In this document: positions 11,301-18,864 of the stretch, one piece after another
How positions within the stretch are numbered: position 1 is the first letter of the stretch
How the letters are laid out: every line of letters begins with the position of its first letter
DNA from: an uncultured Flavobacteriaceae bacterium
Lineage (GTDB): Bacteria > Bacteroidota > Bacteroidia > Flavobacteriales > Flavobacteriaceae
DNA: 64,000 nt
NCBI GenBank assembly: GCA_947502495.1
Contig: CANNAC010000004.1
Coordinates: 1-64,000 of the forward strand
Direction of reading: 5' to 3'
Notes under the pieces: generated by a model
Told to the model about the DNA's origin: nothing
Databases searched by the model: none
What the model saw: the letters and a program-made list of their open reading frames with translations, nothing else
Made by a program: the position numbers and the translations under genes

Positions 11301-11830
11301 CTGTTGTTACAAATAGTATTCCTCCAACAGGATTAGAAGCTATAATTGTTTCAGAAACATTTGCAAGCGAAAATGTTATTCAAGCTAGTGTAGATGCTAT
11401 TCCTGGAGCAAATTATGAGTTTAGTATTGATAATGGCCCTTTTGTAAGCAATGGTACAAATGTATATACCTTTGGTAATGTAACAGCCGGAAGTCATACC
11501 ATTACGGTAAGAGATGCAGATGGTTGTGGAGATGATAGTACTACCGTATTAGTGGTAGATTATCCATTATTCTTTACACCAAATAATGATGGACATAATG
11601 ATACATGGCGTATTTCTGGTATTAATCCAGATGCTGTAATTCATATTTTTGATAGATATGGTAAATTAGTAAAACAACTAAGTCCTACTAGTATTGGTTG
11701 GGATGGAACTTTTAACGGGCAACCTTTACCAAGTAGTGATTATTGGTTTTCTTTAGAGTATAGAGATCCTAATAATTTAGAAGATACAAGTGTGAAAGAG
11801 TTTAGAGCACATTTTACATTGAAACGATAA
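5399..11830 (+). CDS. giant repeat surface protein with T9SS type B sorting domain
   Basis: This is a complete 2143-residue paralogue of the upstream gene. It starts with a signal peptide (MKRILSLFSLFLVQFLFAQ). Residues about 20-340 are a unique N-terminal region rich in Phe, Trp and Asn (GGNGVIRFDV, GFLEAWQFVPS), of a kind common in flavobacterial surface proteins. Residues about 343-1882 are 20 copies of the 77-residue repeat. Residues about 2055-2143 are the type B sorting domain (FFTPNNDGHNDTW to HFTLKR). It is inferred to be a T9SS-exported cell-surface adhesin or filament. The 247-bp gap upstream is AT-rich with no convincing promoter match. Units 5-7 and 8-10 are an almost identical duplication. 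A strong hairpin terminator follows at 11852. Confidence 0.93.
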   Translation: MKRILSLFSLFLVQFLFAQVQAPVPGNSGPGSHSLGITSSNGFNLDCTTNCTDLTATFTEYGATDTYIVQSIPFDPVFPFTGLDNQVFFTGGNYFDDQWSPVIDLPFDFCFFGDSYDQVQVGGNGVIRFDVNPGDTSNNWAFTEPLPNNANPTLGEANIFGAAHDMDPSVGDPNLIEIGWSIKGVAPFRAFIYSYSNVPQFSCNNLRTTQQMIFYETTNIIEVLILNKPTCFGWNPGGGINGGNAVIGIQNNAGTVAYTPPNRNTGNWTGFLEAWQFVPSSGLPSDNYTFTWLDDAGAPISNNQTINVCPAVTTTYTAQVEYTPDCGFPMSVVTMDVIINKNATGDASFTMNANCDGGTATITGDTGGVFSFNPVPTDGATIDPATGEVTNGVTGVTYTVEYATTGACPANSTETVTVLAAGDASFSMTATCDGGTATIIGTTGGTFTFSPLPTDGATIDAATGTVTNGVAGTAYTIDYAISGACAANSTETVTVLAAEDATFSMTATCDGGTASITGDTGGTFAFNPAPTDTATIDSATGTVTGGTPGATYTIEYTTPGVCAASSTETVTVQSAEDASFNMTATCDGGTAIITGDNLGSFALNPVPTDGAIINSVTGEVTGGASGVTYTVEYSTNGLCPESSTQSVTVLTADDASFTMNPNCDGGTATITGTSGGTFAFNPAPTDTALIDSATGEVTGGTSGATYTVEYTTAGACSESSTQTVTVLATGDASFSMTATCDGGTAAITGTTGGTFSFNPVPTDGATIDAATGTVTNGISGTTYNIDYATTGACAASSTEMVTVLAAENASFTMTATCGGATATITGDTGGTFALNPAVTDGAVIDTATGEITSGVSTTTYTVEYTTAGSCAETTTQTVTILTTDDASFTMNPNCDGGTATITGTSGGTFAFNPTPTDTALIDSATGEVTGGTSGATYTVEYTTAGACSESSTQTVTVLATGDASFSMTATCDGGTAAITGTTGGTFSFNPVPTDGATIDAATGTVTNGISGTTYNIDYATTGACAASSTEMVTVLAAENASFTMTATCGGATATITGDTGGTFALNPAVTDGAVIDTATGEITSGVSATTYTVEYTTAGSCAETTTQTVTILTTDDASFVTNPNCDGGTATITGTMGGTFAFNPVPTDTAAIDSATGEVTGGTSGATYTIEYTTAGVCPLSSTQTITVLTAGDASFNMTATCDGGTAAITGTTGGAFSFNPAPTDGATIDAVTGAVSNGVSGTSYTIEYATTGACAASSMETVTVLPVEDASFSVFENCDGGLMTILGDTGGTFAFNPAPTDGATIDTATGTVSNGASGVTYVVEYTTAGPCFVSSTQNVTVLVTDDPSFTVTATCDGGTANVTGVTGGTFAFNPAPTDTATIDTNSGAVTNATSGASYTIEYTTAGTCPATDTQVLTVLVTDDSTFTMAATCDGGTATITGVSGGSFAFNPLPTDTATVDVNTGEITNGTSGATYSLEYTTSGVCPSSSIASVTVHPAEDATFTLSANCEGGIASITGDTGGVFNFSPLPTDTATIDAATGEITNGTSGATYTVMYTTSGPCSVNSTQNVTVIITDDPSFSMTANCDGGTASVLGTTGGTFVFSPAPTDTAIIDAATGEVTNGTSGASYTIEYTTNGTCPASQTQVLTVITTDDPAFTMTATCDGGTASVSGTTGGTFAFNPMPADTATVNVNTGEITNGTSGATYSLEYTTSGVCPSSSIASVTVHPAEDATFVLNPNCDGGTATIIGDAGGVFTFNPIPGDAASLDAASGDVTNGTSGATYTVEYTTSGPCSVSTTQNVTVFIADDASFTMIPTCDGATANVTGTSGGIFDFDIDPADGSIIDSVTGEVTNAIPGDSYSILYTTAGACMDSQVMTFTVNPRPIVDLQDTFILCMDNNGNIVNDPTMDTGLSTLDYSFEWTEATNPTTVLGTDSFYEPVLAGTYSVFITNNSTGCVTVVGDPNTMSVVTNSIPPTGLEAIIVSETFASENVIQASVDAIPGANYEFSIDNGPFVSNGTNVYTFGNVTAGSHTITVRDADGCGDDSTTVLVVDYPLFFTPNNDGHNDTWRISGINPDAVIHIFDRYGKLVKQLSPTSIGWDGTFNGQPLPSSDYWFSLEYRDPNNLEDTSVKEFRAHFTLKR
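6424..11043 (+). repeat. 20 tandem copies of the 231-bp coding repeat
   Basis: The conserved Cys codon of the CDGG motif lies at 6461 in the first unit and 10850 in the last, exactly 19 x 231 bp apart. Units are more diverged from each other than in the upstream paralogue, and group into triplets. Confidence 0.95.
7348..8733 (+). repeat. recent 693-bp tandem duplication (three repeat units)
   Basis: Units 5-6-7 (7348-8040) and 8-9-10 (8041-8733) are almost identical base for base, differing at scattered positions such as ACA/GCA near 7966/8659. Units 11-13 follow the same three-unit order in weaker form, so the array grew by three-unit steps. Confidence 0.85.
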
Positions 11831-11851
11831 AAGCAGCAAATAATAATATAG

Positions 11852-11885
11852 AAAAACCGGAACAGTGAATGTTCCGGTTTTTTTT
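11852..11885 (+). terminator. intrinsic terminator, probably bidirectional
   Basis: A 12-bp stem (AAAAACCGGAAC / GTTCCGGTTTTT) with a 7-base loop is followed by a T run. It lies between two convergent genes and has A and T runs on both sides, so it can serve either strand. Confidence 0.85.
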
Positions 11886-11907
11886 ATGCTAAATATGGAT
11901 CCTAAAT

Positions 11908-13446
11908 CTATAAGTTAAAGCTAACAGACATTGTCACGTTCGCATTTTTGCTATCTAAATTTGCAGCATCCGTTAAGCCAACTTGATATAGTTGATCGTT
12001 TGTTTCTCTTTGCCATTGATCGAAAGTTAGATCTAATTTTAGTTTCCCAAAATTATATCCTAAACCTAATGAATAGCCTGTTAAGTCTCCAACAGTTTCT
12101 TCATCTTTATAAGGACTTTCTTCTAATCTATAACCACCTCTTAAGCTAAACTGCTTTATTTTATATTCACCACCTATTTTATAGGTAGCTGCAGTAGTTA
12201 ATCTATCGTTTATGATATTATTCTGATAAGCGAAATTGGTATCCGATTCTGGTTTAAATTTAGTATTGCTGTAGTCTTTTACAGAATAATCAAAACTTAA
12301 TAAACCACGAGTTCCAAAAATATAAGCCAAACTACCTGTTAGTTTCCCAGGCGTTTTTAGATTGTATTGTTCGTATACATTTAGCACTCTAGGGTTTATA
12401 TTTGCATTGTAAAAAGTGCCACCATCTTCTAAAGCAATGCCATCATAACTAGACGTTCTAATAGATTGACTTGTTTCGTCTTCTATGGTATACCAAGTTG
12501 GTGTGTCATAAGATAAACCAACTCTAAATTGGTCTGTAACTTTAAAAATACCACCAAGTTGTAATGAAATTCCAGAACCAATTGTTTTTAAGTTATTCTC
12601 AAAACCAACTTCATTAATTAAGGATCCTGCATTGTCATTTGCTTCAAATAGGTATGTGGAACGTTCGTAATTTATAAAATGCGTGTTTAAGTTTATTCCT
12701 AAATATAGGTTTTTGCCATATTGGGTAGAAGCATTAATGGTGAATTTTCCGTTATATCCTGTTGCAGCATAGGTGTATTCCTGGTTGTATTCTCCATCTG
12801 CGATATTTGATGTGTAAAAGGTGTTATCATCTGTATTAGCATCCGGTTCCAATATAAAAGATTCATAACCTAAAAAAGCCTGCTGGTTTTGATCTCCATA
12901 GGTAAATCCAATATCACCGTATGCTTCTCCATAAGACTCTCCTTCAAAACGTGAAATACGATCTAATCGTAATCCATCTGCATTCTTTAGAAAGTAATCG
13001 CCAATAGAATTGTTATTATTTGTTCCTTGCGCAAACCAATCTGTATTGTAATCTTCTATTTTATTATAGGTAACACCTAATGTGAATTTTTTCCAATTAG
13101 AATTAGCGTTTCCATTGTTAAATATAAATGCGGCACCAATTTGATTTAAATCGACATTCGATTCTGAATCGTTACTTGTTCCATTAAAATATCTAGTATC
13201 GGTTTTATTGTTTTGATTCGATAAAGATATAGAGAGGTGACTATCGTTAAAAACGGAAGAACCTGCTGGGTTGATTGTTATTGCGCTCATGTCTCCACCA
13301 AGTGCTCCAAAAGCACCACTTAATGCTCTGTGTCTTGCAGTTCCTTGAACGTCGTCTTTAGCATAACGTAGCGCATCTGTAATGTCTTGTGCGTAGGTTA
13401 GCGACATAGACATAAAGCCTATGTACAGTAAGATTCCTTTTTTCAT
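11908..13446 (-). CDS. OmpP1/FadL/TodX-family outer-membrane transporter
   Basis: A 512-residue protein with signal peptide (MKKGILLYIGFMSMSLTYAQ). The early motif RALSGAFGALGGDMSAITINPAG is the family hallmark of FadL/OmpP1 beta-barrels that pass hydrophobic molecules across the outer membrane. Alternating beta-strand patterns with aromatic residues fill the rest, and the protein ends in SVSFNL, consistent with the C-terminal strand recognised by BAM. Family members in Bacteroidota are often annotated as hemin receptor or outer-membrane transport protein; the substrate is not predictable. It follows the low-complexity lipoprotein gene on the same strand, separated by a hairpin that may attenuate read-through. 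Confidence 0.85.
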   Translation of the reverse strand: MKKGILLYIGFMSMSLTYAQDITDALRYAKDDVQGTARHRALSGAFGALGGDMSAITINPAGSSVFNDSHLSISLSNQNNKTDTRYFNGTSNDSESNVDLNQIGAAFIFNNGNANSNWKKFTLGVTYNKIEDYNTDWFAQGTNNNNSIGDYFLKNADGLRLDRISRFEGESYGEAYGDIGFTYGDQNQQAFLGYESFILEPDANTDDNTFYTSNIADGEYNQEYTYAATGYNGKFTINASTQYGKNLYLGINLNTHFINYERSTYLFEANDNAGSLINEVGFENNLKTIGSGISLQLGGIFKVTDQFRVGLSYDTPTWYTIEDETSQSIRTSSYDGIALEDGGTFYNANINPRVLNVYEQYNLKTPGKLTGSLAYIFGTRGLLSFDYSVKDYSNTKFKPESDTNFAYQNNIINDRLTTAATYKIGGEYKIKQFSLRGGYRLEESPYKDEETVGDLTGYSLGLGYNFGKLKLDLTFDQWQRETNDQLYQVGLTDAANLDSKNANVTMSVSFNL

Positions 13447-13475
13447 GTGTAAATAATTTAATTAGTATAAATAAA

Positions 13476-13514
13476 ACGAGCTAACTCCTTTAATAAAATG
13501 GGTGGCTAGCTCGT
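13476..13514 (-). terminator. hairpin between lipoprotein and FadL-type gene
   Basis: ACGAGCTA (13476-13483) and TAGCTCGT (13507-13514) form a stem. On the minus strand it is followed by TTTTATTTA. It lies directly after the lipoprotein gene. Confidence 0.6.
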
Positions 13515-13537
13515 TGGTGATTTTTTTTATTTTGAAT

Positions 13538-14566
13538 TTATCTTCTACTGCGACTACTAGAAGAACTTCTACTGCTAGAAGAACTTCGACTAGTGGAAGA
13601 ACTACTTCTACTTGATGAAGATCTTGACATAGAGCTACCTCTATTAGATGAAGATCTTGGTGTAGAATAAGAATTACTTCCTGTTCTTGGTGTTGTTGTA
13701 GTAGTATTTGTTCTCGTTTTAGTTCTAGTCGATTGCACTCTAGGTTTCGTCGTTGTGGTAGTCGTTCTAGGTTTTGTAGTAGTAGTACTTGTTCTAGGTC
13801 TTGTTGTTGTAGTATTTGTTCTAGGTCTTGTAGAGGTTGAAGTACTAGTTCTAGGTCTTGTTGTTTGCGTTGTTGTACTATTTCCTCTTCTTGAAGTAGT
13901 TGTTCTCACGTTAGATCTAGTTGCATTTCTACCGTATATAGCACTGTTTCTCCCATTAATAATACTGTTACCGCGTCTTGAATTGTGATATGCTACACTA
14001 TTTCTACCGTGGTAATTGTTGTAGCCATAATTATTCCAGTAAGGAGAATGGTAATATCCACCATAACCATATCCGTAAAAGCCACTATAATAAGGAAAAC
14101 CCCAGAAAGGATCATAAAATCCAGCATAACCCCAACCTGAATTCCAATAAGGAGAATAACCATATCCATAAGGTCTATTCCAGAAGTTGTTGTATCCATA
14201 ACCTCCAAAGTTAGAATATACATTTATAGTTACATCGTTATTGTCTTGTCCCCAACCTGCGTAAGATTGCGGTTCTGTAGTTTCTTGTTCAACATAGTTC
14301 CCTTCGTAAGAATCGATATCGGTAAATACAGCATCTTCCTCGGTTATATAATCATATTCGGTAGCGTTTTCTTGAAAATAATTTTTGTAGTATAAGCTAT
14401 TTTCGTCGTTAGCTACATCGTTGTGTTCTACAGGTTCTTGGCTCGATCCATAAATACCATCGTTATCTTCACTAACGTATTGTGTTGAACCACATGAGGT
14501 CAAAACAAAAGCAATAGCTAGTACTAAAAAGGGCATTTGTGCTTTAGTGTATTTTTTAAATTGCAT
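13538..14566 (-). CDS. low-complexity lipoprotein (Tyr/Gly-, Thr/Arg- and Ser/Arg-rich)
   Basis: The N terminus has a lipoprotein signal (FVLTSCGS), so Cys25 is the likely lipidation site. Residues about 30-110 are acidic. Residues about 115-200 are rich in Tyr, Gly and Trp (repeated YGY, FYGYGYGGYY). Residues about 205-300 repeat a short TTTTxPRT block, and the tail is almost pure Ser/Arg. Such composition suggests an extended, very basic surface or periplasmic protein; no enzymatic domain is visible. Similar proteins sit next to proS and FadL-type genes in other flavobacteria, but I know no function. A -7-like box lies just upstream on this strand at 14596-14603, back-to-back with the proS promoter. 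Confidence 0.75.
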   Translation of the reverse strand: MQFKKYTKAQMPFLVLAIAFVLTSCGSTQYVSEDNDGIYGSSQEPVEHNDVANDENSLYYKNYFQENATEYDYITEEDAVFTDIDSYEGNYVEQETTEPQSYAGWGQDNNDVTINVYSNFGGYGYNNFWNRPYGYGYSPYWNSGWGYAGFYDPFWGFPYYSGFYGYGYGGYYHSPYWNNYGYNNYHGRNSVAYHNSRRGNSIINGRNSAIYGRNATRSNVRTTTSRRGNSTTTQTTRPRTSTSTSTRPRTNTTTTRPRTSTTTTKPRTTTTTTKPRVQSTRTKTRTNTTTTTPRTGSNSYSTPRSSSNRGSSMSRSSSSRSSSSTSRSSSSSRSSSSSRSRR

Positions 14567-14585
14567 ATCTCTTAAGATTTTATTG

Positions 14586-14613
14586 TTGAACTATACAAAA
14601 ATAGTTAGTTTTG
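14586..14613 (+). promoter_or_regulatory. promoter TTG-N17-TAGTTTTG for proS
   Basis: TTG at 14586-14588 and TAGTTTTG at 14606-14613 fit the flavobacterial consensus TTG-N17-23-TAnnTTTG. Transcription would start near 14620, about 48 bases before the proS ATG. Confidence 0.5.
14596..14603 (-). promoter_or_regulatory. -7 box TATTTTTG for the lipoprotein gene
   Basis: The minus strand reads TATTTTTG, matching the Bacteroidota TAnnTTTG element, 30 bp before the start codon. No TTG is found at the proper -33 distance. Confidence 0.4.
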
Positions 14614-14667
14614 CTGAACTATTTCATTATTTAACATAGTCACAATATTTGTGCCAAAACCCTGTAT

Positions 14668-16146
14668 ATGAGCAAAAAACTAACAAGTAGAGCAGAAGAC
14701 TACTCCAAATGGTATAACGAATTGGTTGTAAAGGCTGATTTAGCAGAGAATTCAGCAGTTCGTGGTTGTATGGTAATTAAACCTTACGGATATGCTATTT
14801 GGGAAAAAATGCAAGCAGAATTAGACAAAATGTTTAAAGAAACAGGGCATCAAAATGCTTATTTTCCTCTTTTTGTTCCTAAAAGCTTGTTTGAAGCAGA
14901 AGAAAAGAATGCGGAAGGCTTTGCAAAAGAGTGTGCCGTTGTTACACATTATAGATTGCAAAATGATCCAGATAATCCAGGGAAACTTCGTGTAGATCCG
15001 GAAGCAAAACTAGAAGAAGAATTAGTGGTAAGACCAACTAGTGAAGCTATTATATGGAGTACCTTTAAAGGATGGATTCAATCCTATAGAGATTTACCTT
15101 TATTAATTAACCAATGGGCAAATGTAGTGCGTTGGGAAATGCGTACCCGTTTATTTCTTCGTACAGCAGAGTTTTTATGGCAAGAAGGGCATACCGCGCA
15201 TGCAACAAAAGGAGAAGCTATTAAAGAAGCAGAACTAATGAATAACGTGTATGCTACTTTTTCAGAAAACTTTATGGCAATTCCTGTTATTAAAGGTGTG
15301 AAAACAGAAAGCGAACGTTTTGCTGGTGCAGATGAAACCTATTGTATTGAAGCTTTAATGCAAGACGGAAAAGCATTACAAGCTGGTACTTCCCACTTTT
15401 TAGGACAGAACTTTGCAAAGGCTTTCGATGTAAAGTTTACTTCTAAAGAAGGAACGAAAGATTATGTATGGGCAACATCTTGGGGCGTTTCTACAAGATT
15501 AATGGGTGCTTTAATCATGACGCATAGTGATGATGAAGGATTAGTATTGCCTCCAAGTTTAGCACCAAATCAAGTGGTTATTGTTCCTATTTATAAAACG
15601 GACGAGCAATTTGAAGAAGTGAGTAAAATAGCAAACCTGATAAAAAGTGACTTAAATGCAAAAGGAGTTTCTGTAAAATATGACGATAGAGACACGTATA
15701 GACCAGGAGCTAAGTTTGCACAACACGAATTACAAGGAGTGCCATTACGTATTGCTATTGGACCAAAAGATCTAGAAAACGGTACTGTAGAAATCGCGAG
15801 AAGGGATACAAAGACAAAAGAAGTGATTGCAATAGATAATTTAACTTCTACTGTAGAGCGTTTATTAGAAGAAATCCAGAATAGTTTATACAAAAAAGCA
15901 CTAGATTTTAGAGATTCTCACATCACTGAAGTAGAAAATTTCGATGATTTTAAAGATATTTTAAAAAATAAAGGAGGTTTTATTTCTGCGCACTGGGATG
16001 GTACAACAGAAACCGAGGATAAGATCCAAGAGATCACAAAAGCGACAATACGCTGTATACCAATGGATACAAAAGAAGAAGATGGGAAATGTGTATTTAC
16101 AGGAAATCCTTCTAAACGTAGAGTGTTGTTTGCAAAAGCATATTAA
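14668..16146 (+). CDS. proS: prolyl-tRNA synthetase
   Basis: The 492-residue enzyme charges tRNA-Pro. It is of the shorter archaeal/eukaryotic-like type (no bacterial editing insertion), usual in Bacteroidota. Class II motif 2 is visible as [30 protein letters not shown] (quoted in parts: [24 protein letters not shown]), and motif 3-type residues in [17 protein letters not shown]. The anticodon-binding domain follows ([20 protein letters not shown]), and the C-terminal zinc-type domain ends in FAKAY, the typical C-terminal Tyr of this group. It is followed, after about 170 bp, by tRNA-Glu. Confidence 0.96.
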   Translation: MSKKLTSRAEDYSKWYNELVVKADLAENSAVRGCMVIKPYGYAIWEKMQAELDKMFKETGHQNAYFPLFVPKSLFEAEEKNAEGFAKECAVVTHYRLQNDPDNPGKLRVDPEAKLEEELVVRPTSEAIIWSTFKGWIQSYRDLPLLINQWANVVRWEMRTRLFLRTAEFLWQEGHTAHATKGEAIKEAELMNNVYATFSENFMAIPVIKGVKTESERFAGADETYCIEALMQDGKALQAGTSHFLGQNFAKAFDVKFTSKEGTKDYVWATSWGVSTRLMGALIMTHSDDEGLVLPPSLAPNQVVIVPIYKTDEQFEEVSKIANLIKSDLNAKGVSVKYDDRDTYRPGAKFAQHELQGVPLRIAIGPKDLENGTVEIARRDTKTKEVIAIDNLTSTVERLLEEIQNSLYKKALDFRDSHITEVENFDDFKDILKNKGGFISAHWDGTTETEDKIQEITKATIRCIPMDTKEEDGKCVFTGNPSKRRVLFAKAY

Positions 16147-16180
16147 TTGAAATTTTTTTAAAAAAAATATAGCTTAGCTA

Positions 16181-16210
16181 TTGCAACATTTAAAAATAGT
16201 TGTATTTTTG
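16181..16210 (+). promoter_or_regulatory. promoter-like TTG-N19-TATTTTTG, upstream copy
   Basis: TTG at 16181-16183 is spaced 19 bases from TATTTTTG at 16203-16210, a full match to the local consensus. No gene begins directly after it; transcripts from here would run into tRNA-Glu. Confidence 0.5.
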
Positions 16211-16270
16211 CATCCGCAATGGAAACGTTGTGAGTTTTTTGAAAAGTATTGTAAATATTTAAAATAATTA

Positions 16271-16300
16271 TTGTGGGTTTAAAAATAATAATTATATTTG
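16271..16300 (+). promoter_or_regulatory. promoter TTG-N19-TATATTTG for tRNA-Glu and rpsT
   Basis: TTG at 16271-16273 and TATATTTG at 16293-16300, spacing 19. The geometry and -7 sequence are identical to those of the tRNA-Thr promoter at 35681. The predicted start is near 16307, 13 bases before the tRNA. Confidence 0.75.
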
Positions 16301-16319
16301 CAATCTCAAAAGCAAAAAT

Positions 16320-16391
16320 GGCCCGTTCGTCTATCGGCTAGGACGCATGGTTTTCATCCATGTAAGAGGGGTTCGATTCCCCTACGGGCTA
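16320..16391 (+). tRNA. tRNA-Glu (anticodon TTC)
   Basis: A complete cloverleaf of 72 bases. The acceptor arm is GGCCCGT/ACGGGCT, the D arm GTCTATCGGCTAGGAC, the anticodon stem CATGG/CCATG with loop TTTTCAT, and the T arm GGGGTTCGATTCCCC. CCA is not encoded. It lies 31 bases before rpsT and probably shares a transcript. Confidence 0.95.
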
Positions 16392-16422
16392 CATTTTTTA
16401 ATAAAAAGAAAAAAACAAACAA

Positions 16423-16674
16423 ATGGCAAATCATAAGTCAGCGTTAAAGAGAATTAGAAGTAACGAAGCTAAACGTTTAAGAAACAAATATCAGCATAAG
16501 ACAACTCGTAATGCTATCAAAAAGTTACGTGAGTTAACAGATAAGAAAGAAGCAGATGCTTTATTTCCTTCTGTAGTGTCTATGTTAGATAGATTAGCTA
16601 AGAAGAATGTTATACATGCTAACAAAGCTGCGAACCTTAAATCTGGTTTAGCAAAGTATGTTGCTGCACTATAA
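16423..16674 (+). CDS. rpsT: 30S ribosomal protein S20
   Basis: The 83-residue basic protein begins [22 protein letters not shown], the S20 signature (ANHKSALKR, then helix-rich [13 protein letters not shown] and [17 protein letters not shown]). S20 binds 16S rRNA early in 30S assembly. The gene follows tRNA-Glu closely and is closed by a strong terminator. Confidence 0.96.
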   Translation: MANHKSALKRIRSNEAKRLRNKYQHKTTRNAIKKLRELTDKKEADALFPSVVSMLDRLAKKNVIHANKAANLKSGLAKYVAAL

Positions 16675-16701
16675 GTCGTAATAACTTCTACAAGAAATTA
16701 T

Positions 16702-16733
16702 AAAAAGCTTCTCCATTGGAGGAGCTTTTTTTT
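16702..16733 (+). terminator. intrinsic terminator after rpsT
   Basis: Stem AAGCTTCTCC / GGAGGAGCTT (one T-G pair) with an ATT loop, followed by eight T. Confidence 0.85.
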
Positions 16734-16945
16734 GTGCCTTATAGCTTCATTGTTGTAAACTGCGTTAGGGATAGCAACGGTTAGCTTTTGGCGAGCGTAC
16801 GCTTCGAGCCAAAACTAGTAGTGTATAGCGCAGTGCTACGTAGCTTTAAGATGTTGTTAATAGCTGTGTATAAAACTTGTTAAGCGGAGTAGTAAACGCC
16901 CAAAGACGTAAAGTAAATAGTGTATAAAGTATATAGAAAGCGCAT
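16734..16945. repeat. structured intergenic element between rpsT and rho
   Basis: This stretch has no gene. It holds GCGTTAGGGATAGC (16762 on), then a hairpin TTTTGGC (16786-16792) / GCCAAAA (16808-16814) whose loop contains the palindrome AGCGTACGCT, then GTATAGCGCAGT. Elements that begin GCGTTAGGGAT, enclose a variable hairpin and end near TATAGCG are familiar from flavobacterial intergenic DNA (from memory, not searched). Function unknown. Confidence 0.5.
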
Positions 16946-16980
16946 AAAAAAAGCCTTGAGATGATTCTCAAGGCTTTTTT
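16946..16980 (-). terminator. intrinsic terminator after rho
   Basis: Stem AAAGCCTTGAGA / TCTCAAGGCTTT with a 4-base loop, and A/T runs on both sides. It is 22 bases past the rho stop codon. Confidence 0.9.
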
Positions 16981-17002
16981 ATGTATTATATGTGAAGTGG
17001 TT

Positions 17003-18667
17003 TTATCCGTTCATAGAGATTAAAAACTCTTCGTTGTTTCTGGTTTGTTTAAACCTTTCATTAATAAACTCCATAGCTTCTACAGGGTTCATATCTGCAA
17101 GGTATTTACGCATTACCCACATTCTCTTAATGGTGGTCTCGTCTAATAGAATATCATCACGACGTGTACTTGATGAGGTTAAATCAATAGCAGGGAAAAT
17201 TCTACGGTTCGAAATCTTACGATCTAATTGTAGTTCCATATTACCGGTTCCTTTAAATTCTTCAAAGATTACTTCGTCCATTTTAGAACCTGTTTCTGTT
17301 AAAGCGGTAGCTATAATAGTTAAAGATCCACCGTTTTCAATGTTACGTGCTGCACCAAAGAAACGTTTTGGTTTGTGTAATGCATTTGCATCTACACCAC
17401 CACTTAATATTTTACCAGATGCTGGTTGCACCGAGTTATATGCTCTTGCAAGACGTGTAATAGAATCTAAAAGGATTACTACATCATGTCCGCATTCTAC
17501 CAAACGTTTTGCTTTTTCTAAAACGATATTTGCAATTTTTACGTGTTCGTGTGCTTCTTTATCAAAGGTAGAGGCAATAACTTCACCACGTACATTACGT
17601 TGCATGTCTGTTACTTCTTCTGGTCTTTCATCAATTAGTAAAATCATTTGGTATACTTCTGGATGATTTGCTGCAATTGCATTTGCAACATCCTTTAGTA
17701 ACATGGTTTTACCTGTTTTTGGTTGGGATACAATCATACCACGTTGTCCTTTACCTATTGGTGCAAACAAATCCATGATACGTGTAGAAATAGTAGCTTG
17801 CTTTTCGGCAATGTTAAATTTCTCTTGTGGGAATAATGGTGTTAAATGTTCAAAAGCAACACGGTCTCTAACCACATTTGGATCTTGACCATTTATTTTA
17901 CTTACTTTAATTAATGGGAAATATTTTTCACCTTCTTTTGGCGGACGAACATTTCCTAAAACGGTATCTCCAACTTTTAATCCGAATAAACGAATTTGTG
18001 ATTGGGATACATAAATATCATCAGGAGAAGATAAGTAGTTGTAATCGGAAGAACGTAAAAATCCGTAACCATCTTGCATCACATCTAAAACACCTTCACT
18101 TTCTATTATTGCATCGAACTCAAAATCTGGTTCTCTGTAACGATTTCTAGTGTCTTTGTTTCCGTTGTTTCCAGTGTTTTTATTCTGGTTTTGGTTTTTG
18201 TGTTGTGGTTTTTTGTTTTCTCTAGGCTTGTCTGTTCTATCGTTCTTAGAATCTGACTTTTCTTTTTGAGGTTCTCTTTTAGCTTGTGGCTTAGCTCTTG
18301 GTTTTGGTTGTGGCTTCGGCTTCGCTTGCGGTTTTGGTTGGTGTTTTGGTTTGTCTTCTACTTTAGTTTCTGTAGGAGTAACTTCTTCCTTTTTTTCGGG
18401 AGCTGTTGGAGTATCTTTTTGTGCTGCTGGTTTTGGTGTAGCAGGCTTTTGAACTCTTTGTCTAGGTTTTTTTACTTCTGTTTTTTCAACAGGTTTCGCT
18501 ACGGAGGCAACTGCAGCTACAGCTTTTGGATTTGCTGCTTGATGATCTAGTATTTGGTAAACTAAGTCTAGTTTTTTTAAAGTACGGTACTTAGATACGT
18601 TTAAAGTTTTAGCTATTTCCTGTAATTCAGGTAGCTTCATTTCTTTTAATTGTGTGATTTCAAACAT
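17003..18667 (-). CDS. rho: transcription termination factor Rho with disordered N-terminal insert
   Basis: A 554-residue homologue of the hexameric RNA helicase that ends transcription. Residues 1-50 are the SAP-like N-terminal helix domain ([18 protein letters not shown]). Residues about 55-175 are Lys/Pro/Gln-rich low complexity, absent from the roughly 420-residue E. coli protein and characteristic of Bacteroidota Rho. A cold-shock-type RNA-binding domain follows ([22 protein letters not shown] split by me at residues ~200-220), then the RecA-like motor: Walker A QPKTGKT near residue 320, [12 protein letters not shown], and the Q/R-loop region [20 protein letters not shown]. The gene is monocistronic with a strong terminator. 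Confidence 0.96.
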   Translation of the reverse strand: MFEITQLKEMKLPELQEIAKTLNVSKYRTLKKLDLVYQILDHQAANPKAVAAVASVAKPVEKTEVKKPRQRVQKPATPKPAAQKDTPTAPEKKEEVTPTETKVEDKPKHQPKPQAKPKPQPKPRAKPQAKREPQKEKSDSKNDRTDKPRENKKPQHKNQNQNKNTGNNGNKDTRNRYREPDFEFDAIIESEGVLDVMQDGYGFLRSSDYNYLSSPDDIYVSQSQIRLFGLKVGDTVLGNVRPPKEGEKYFPLIKVSKINGQDPNVVRDRVAFEHLTPLFPQEKFNIAEKQATISTRIMDLFAPIGKGQRGMIVSQPKTGKTMLLKDVANAIAANHPEVYQMILLIDERPEEVTDMQRNVRGEVIASTFDKEAHEHVKIANIVLEKAKRLVECGHDVVILLDSITRLARAYNSVQPASGKILSGGVDANALHKPKRFFGAARNIENGGSLTIIATALTETGSKMDEVIFEEFKGTGNMELQLDRKISNRRIFPAIDLTSSSTRRDDILLDETTIKRMWVMRKYLADMNPVEAMEFINERFKQTRNNEEFLISMNG

Positions 18668-18834
18668 TATGTTGAATTGAATATTTTGTGTTAGATATAG
18701 AATTTGAATTATTTTGAAGAAAATAGATCTTATTCTGAAGAATTAACAAGGTATAACCGTGTATGTTACATATTGTTATTGCAATTATACAACTTTATTT
18801 TAAGTTTTTCTGTCCTTTTTATAAAAGAAACTGT

Positions 18835-18842
18835 TATTTTTG
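18835..18842 (+). promoter_or_regulatory. -7 box TATTTTTG upstream of DUF4293 gene
   Basis: TATTTTTG at 18835-18842 lies 22 bases before the ATG at 18865. No TTG sits at the -33 distance, so the match is partial. It argues against any start upstream of 18849. Confidence 0.4.
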
Positions 18843-18864
18843 TCGTCAAGATTTAAAGAATTTT

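Noticed and set aside
13755-13988. A plus-strand frame giving a Val/Leu-rich 'membrane protein' opposite the lipoprotein gene
   Set aside because: It is the reverse reading of Thr/Arg codon repeats and has no independent support.
16992-17666. A 224-codon plus-strand frame opposite rho
   Set aside because: Antisense to the conserved Rho motor domain; no recognisable protein features and no promoter.
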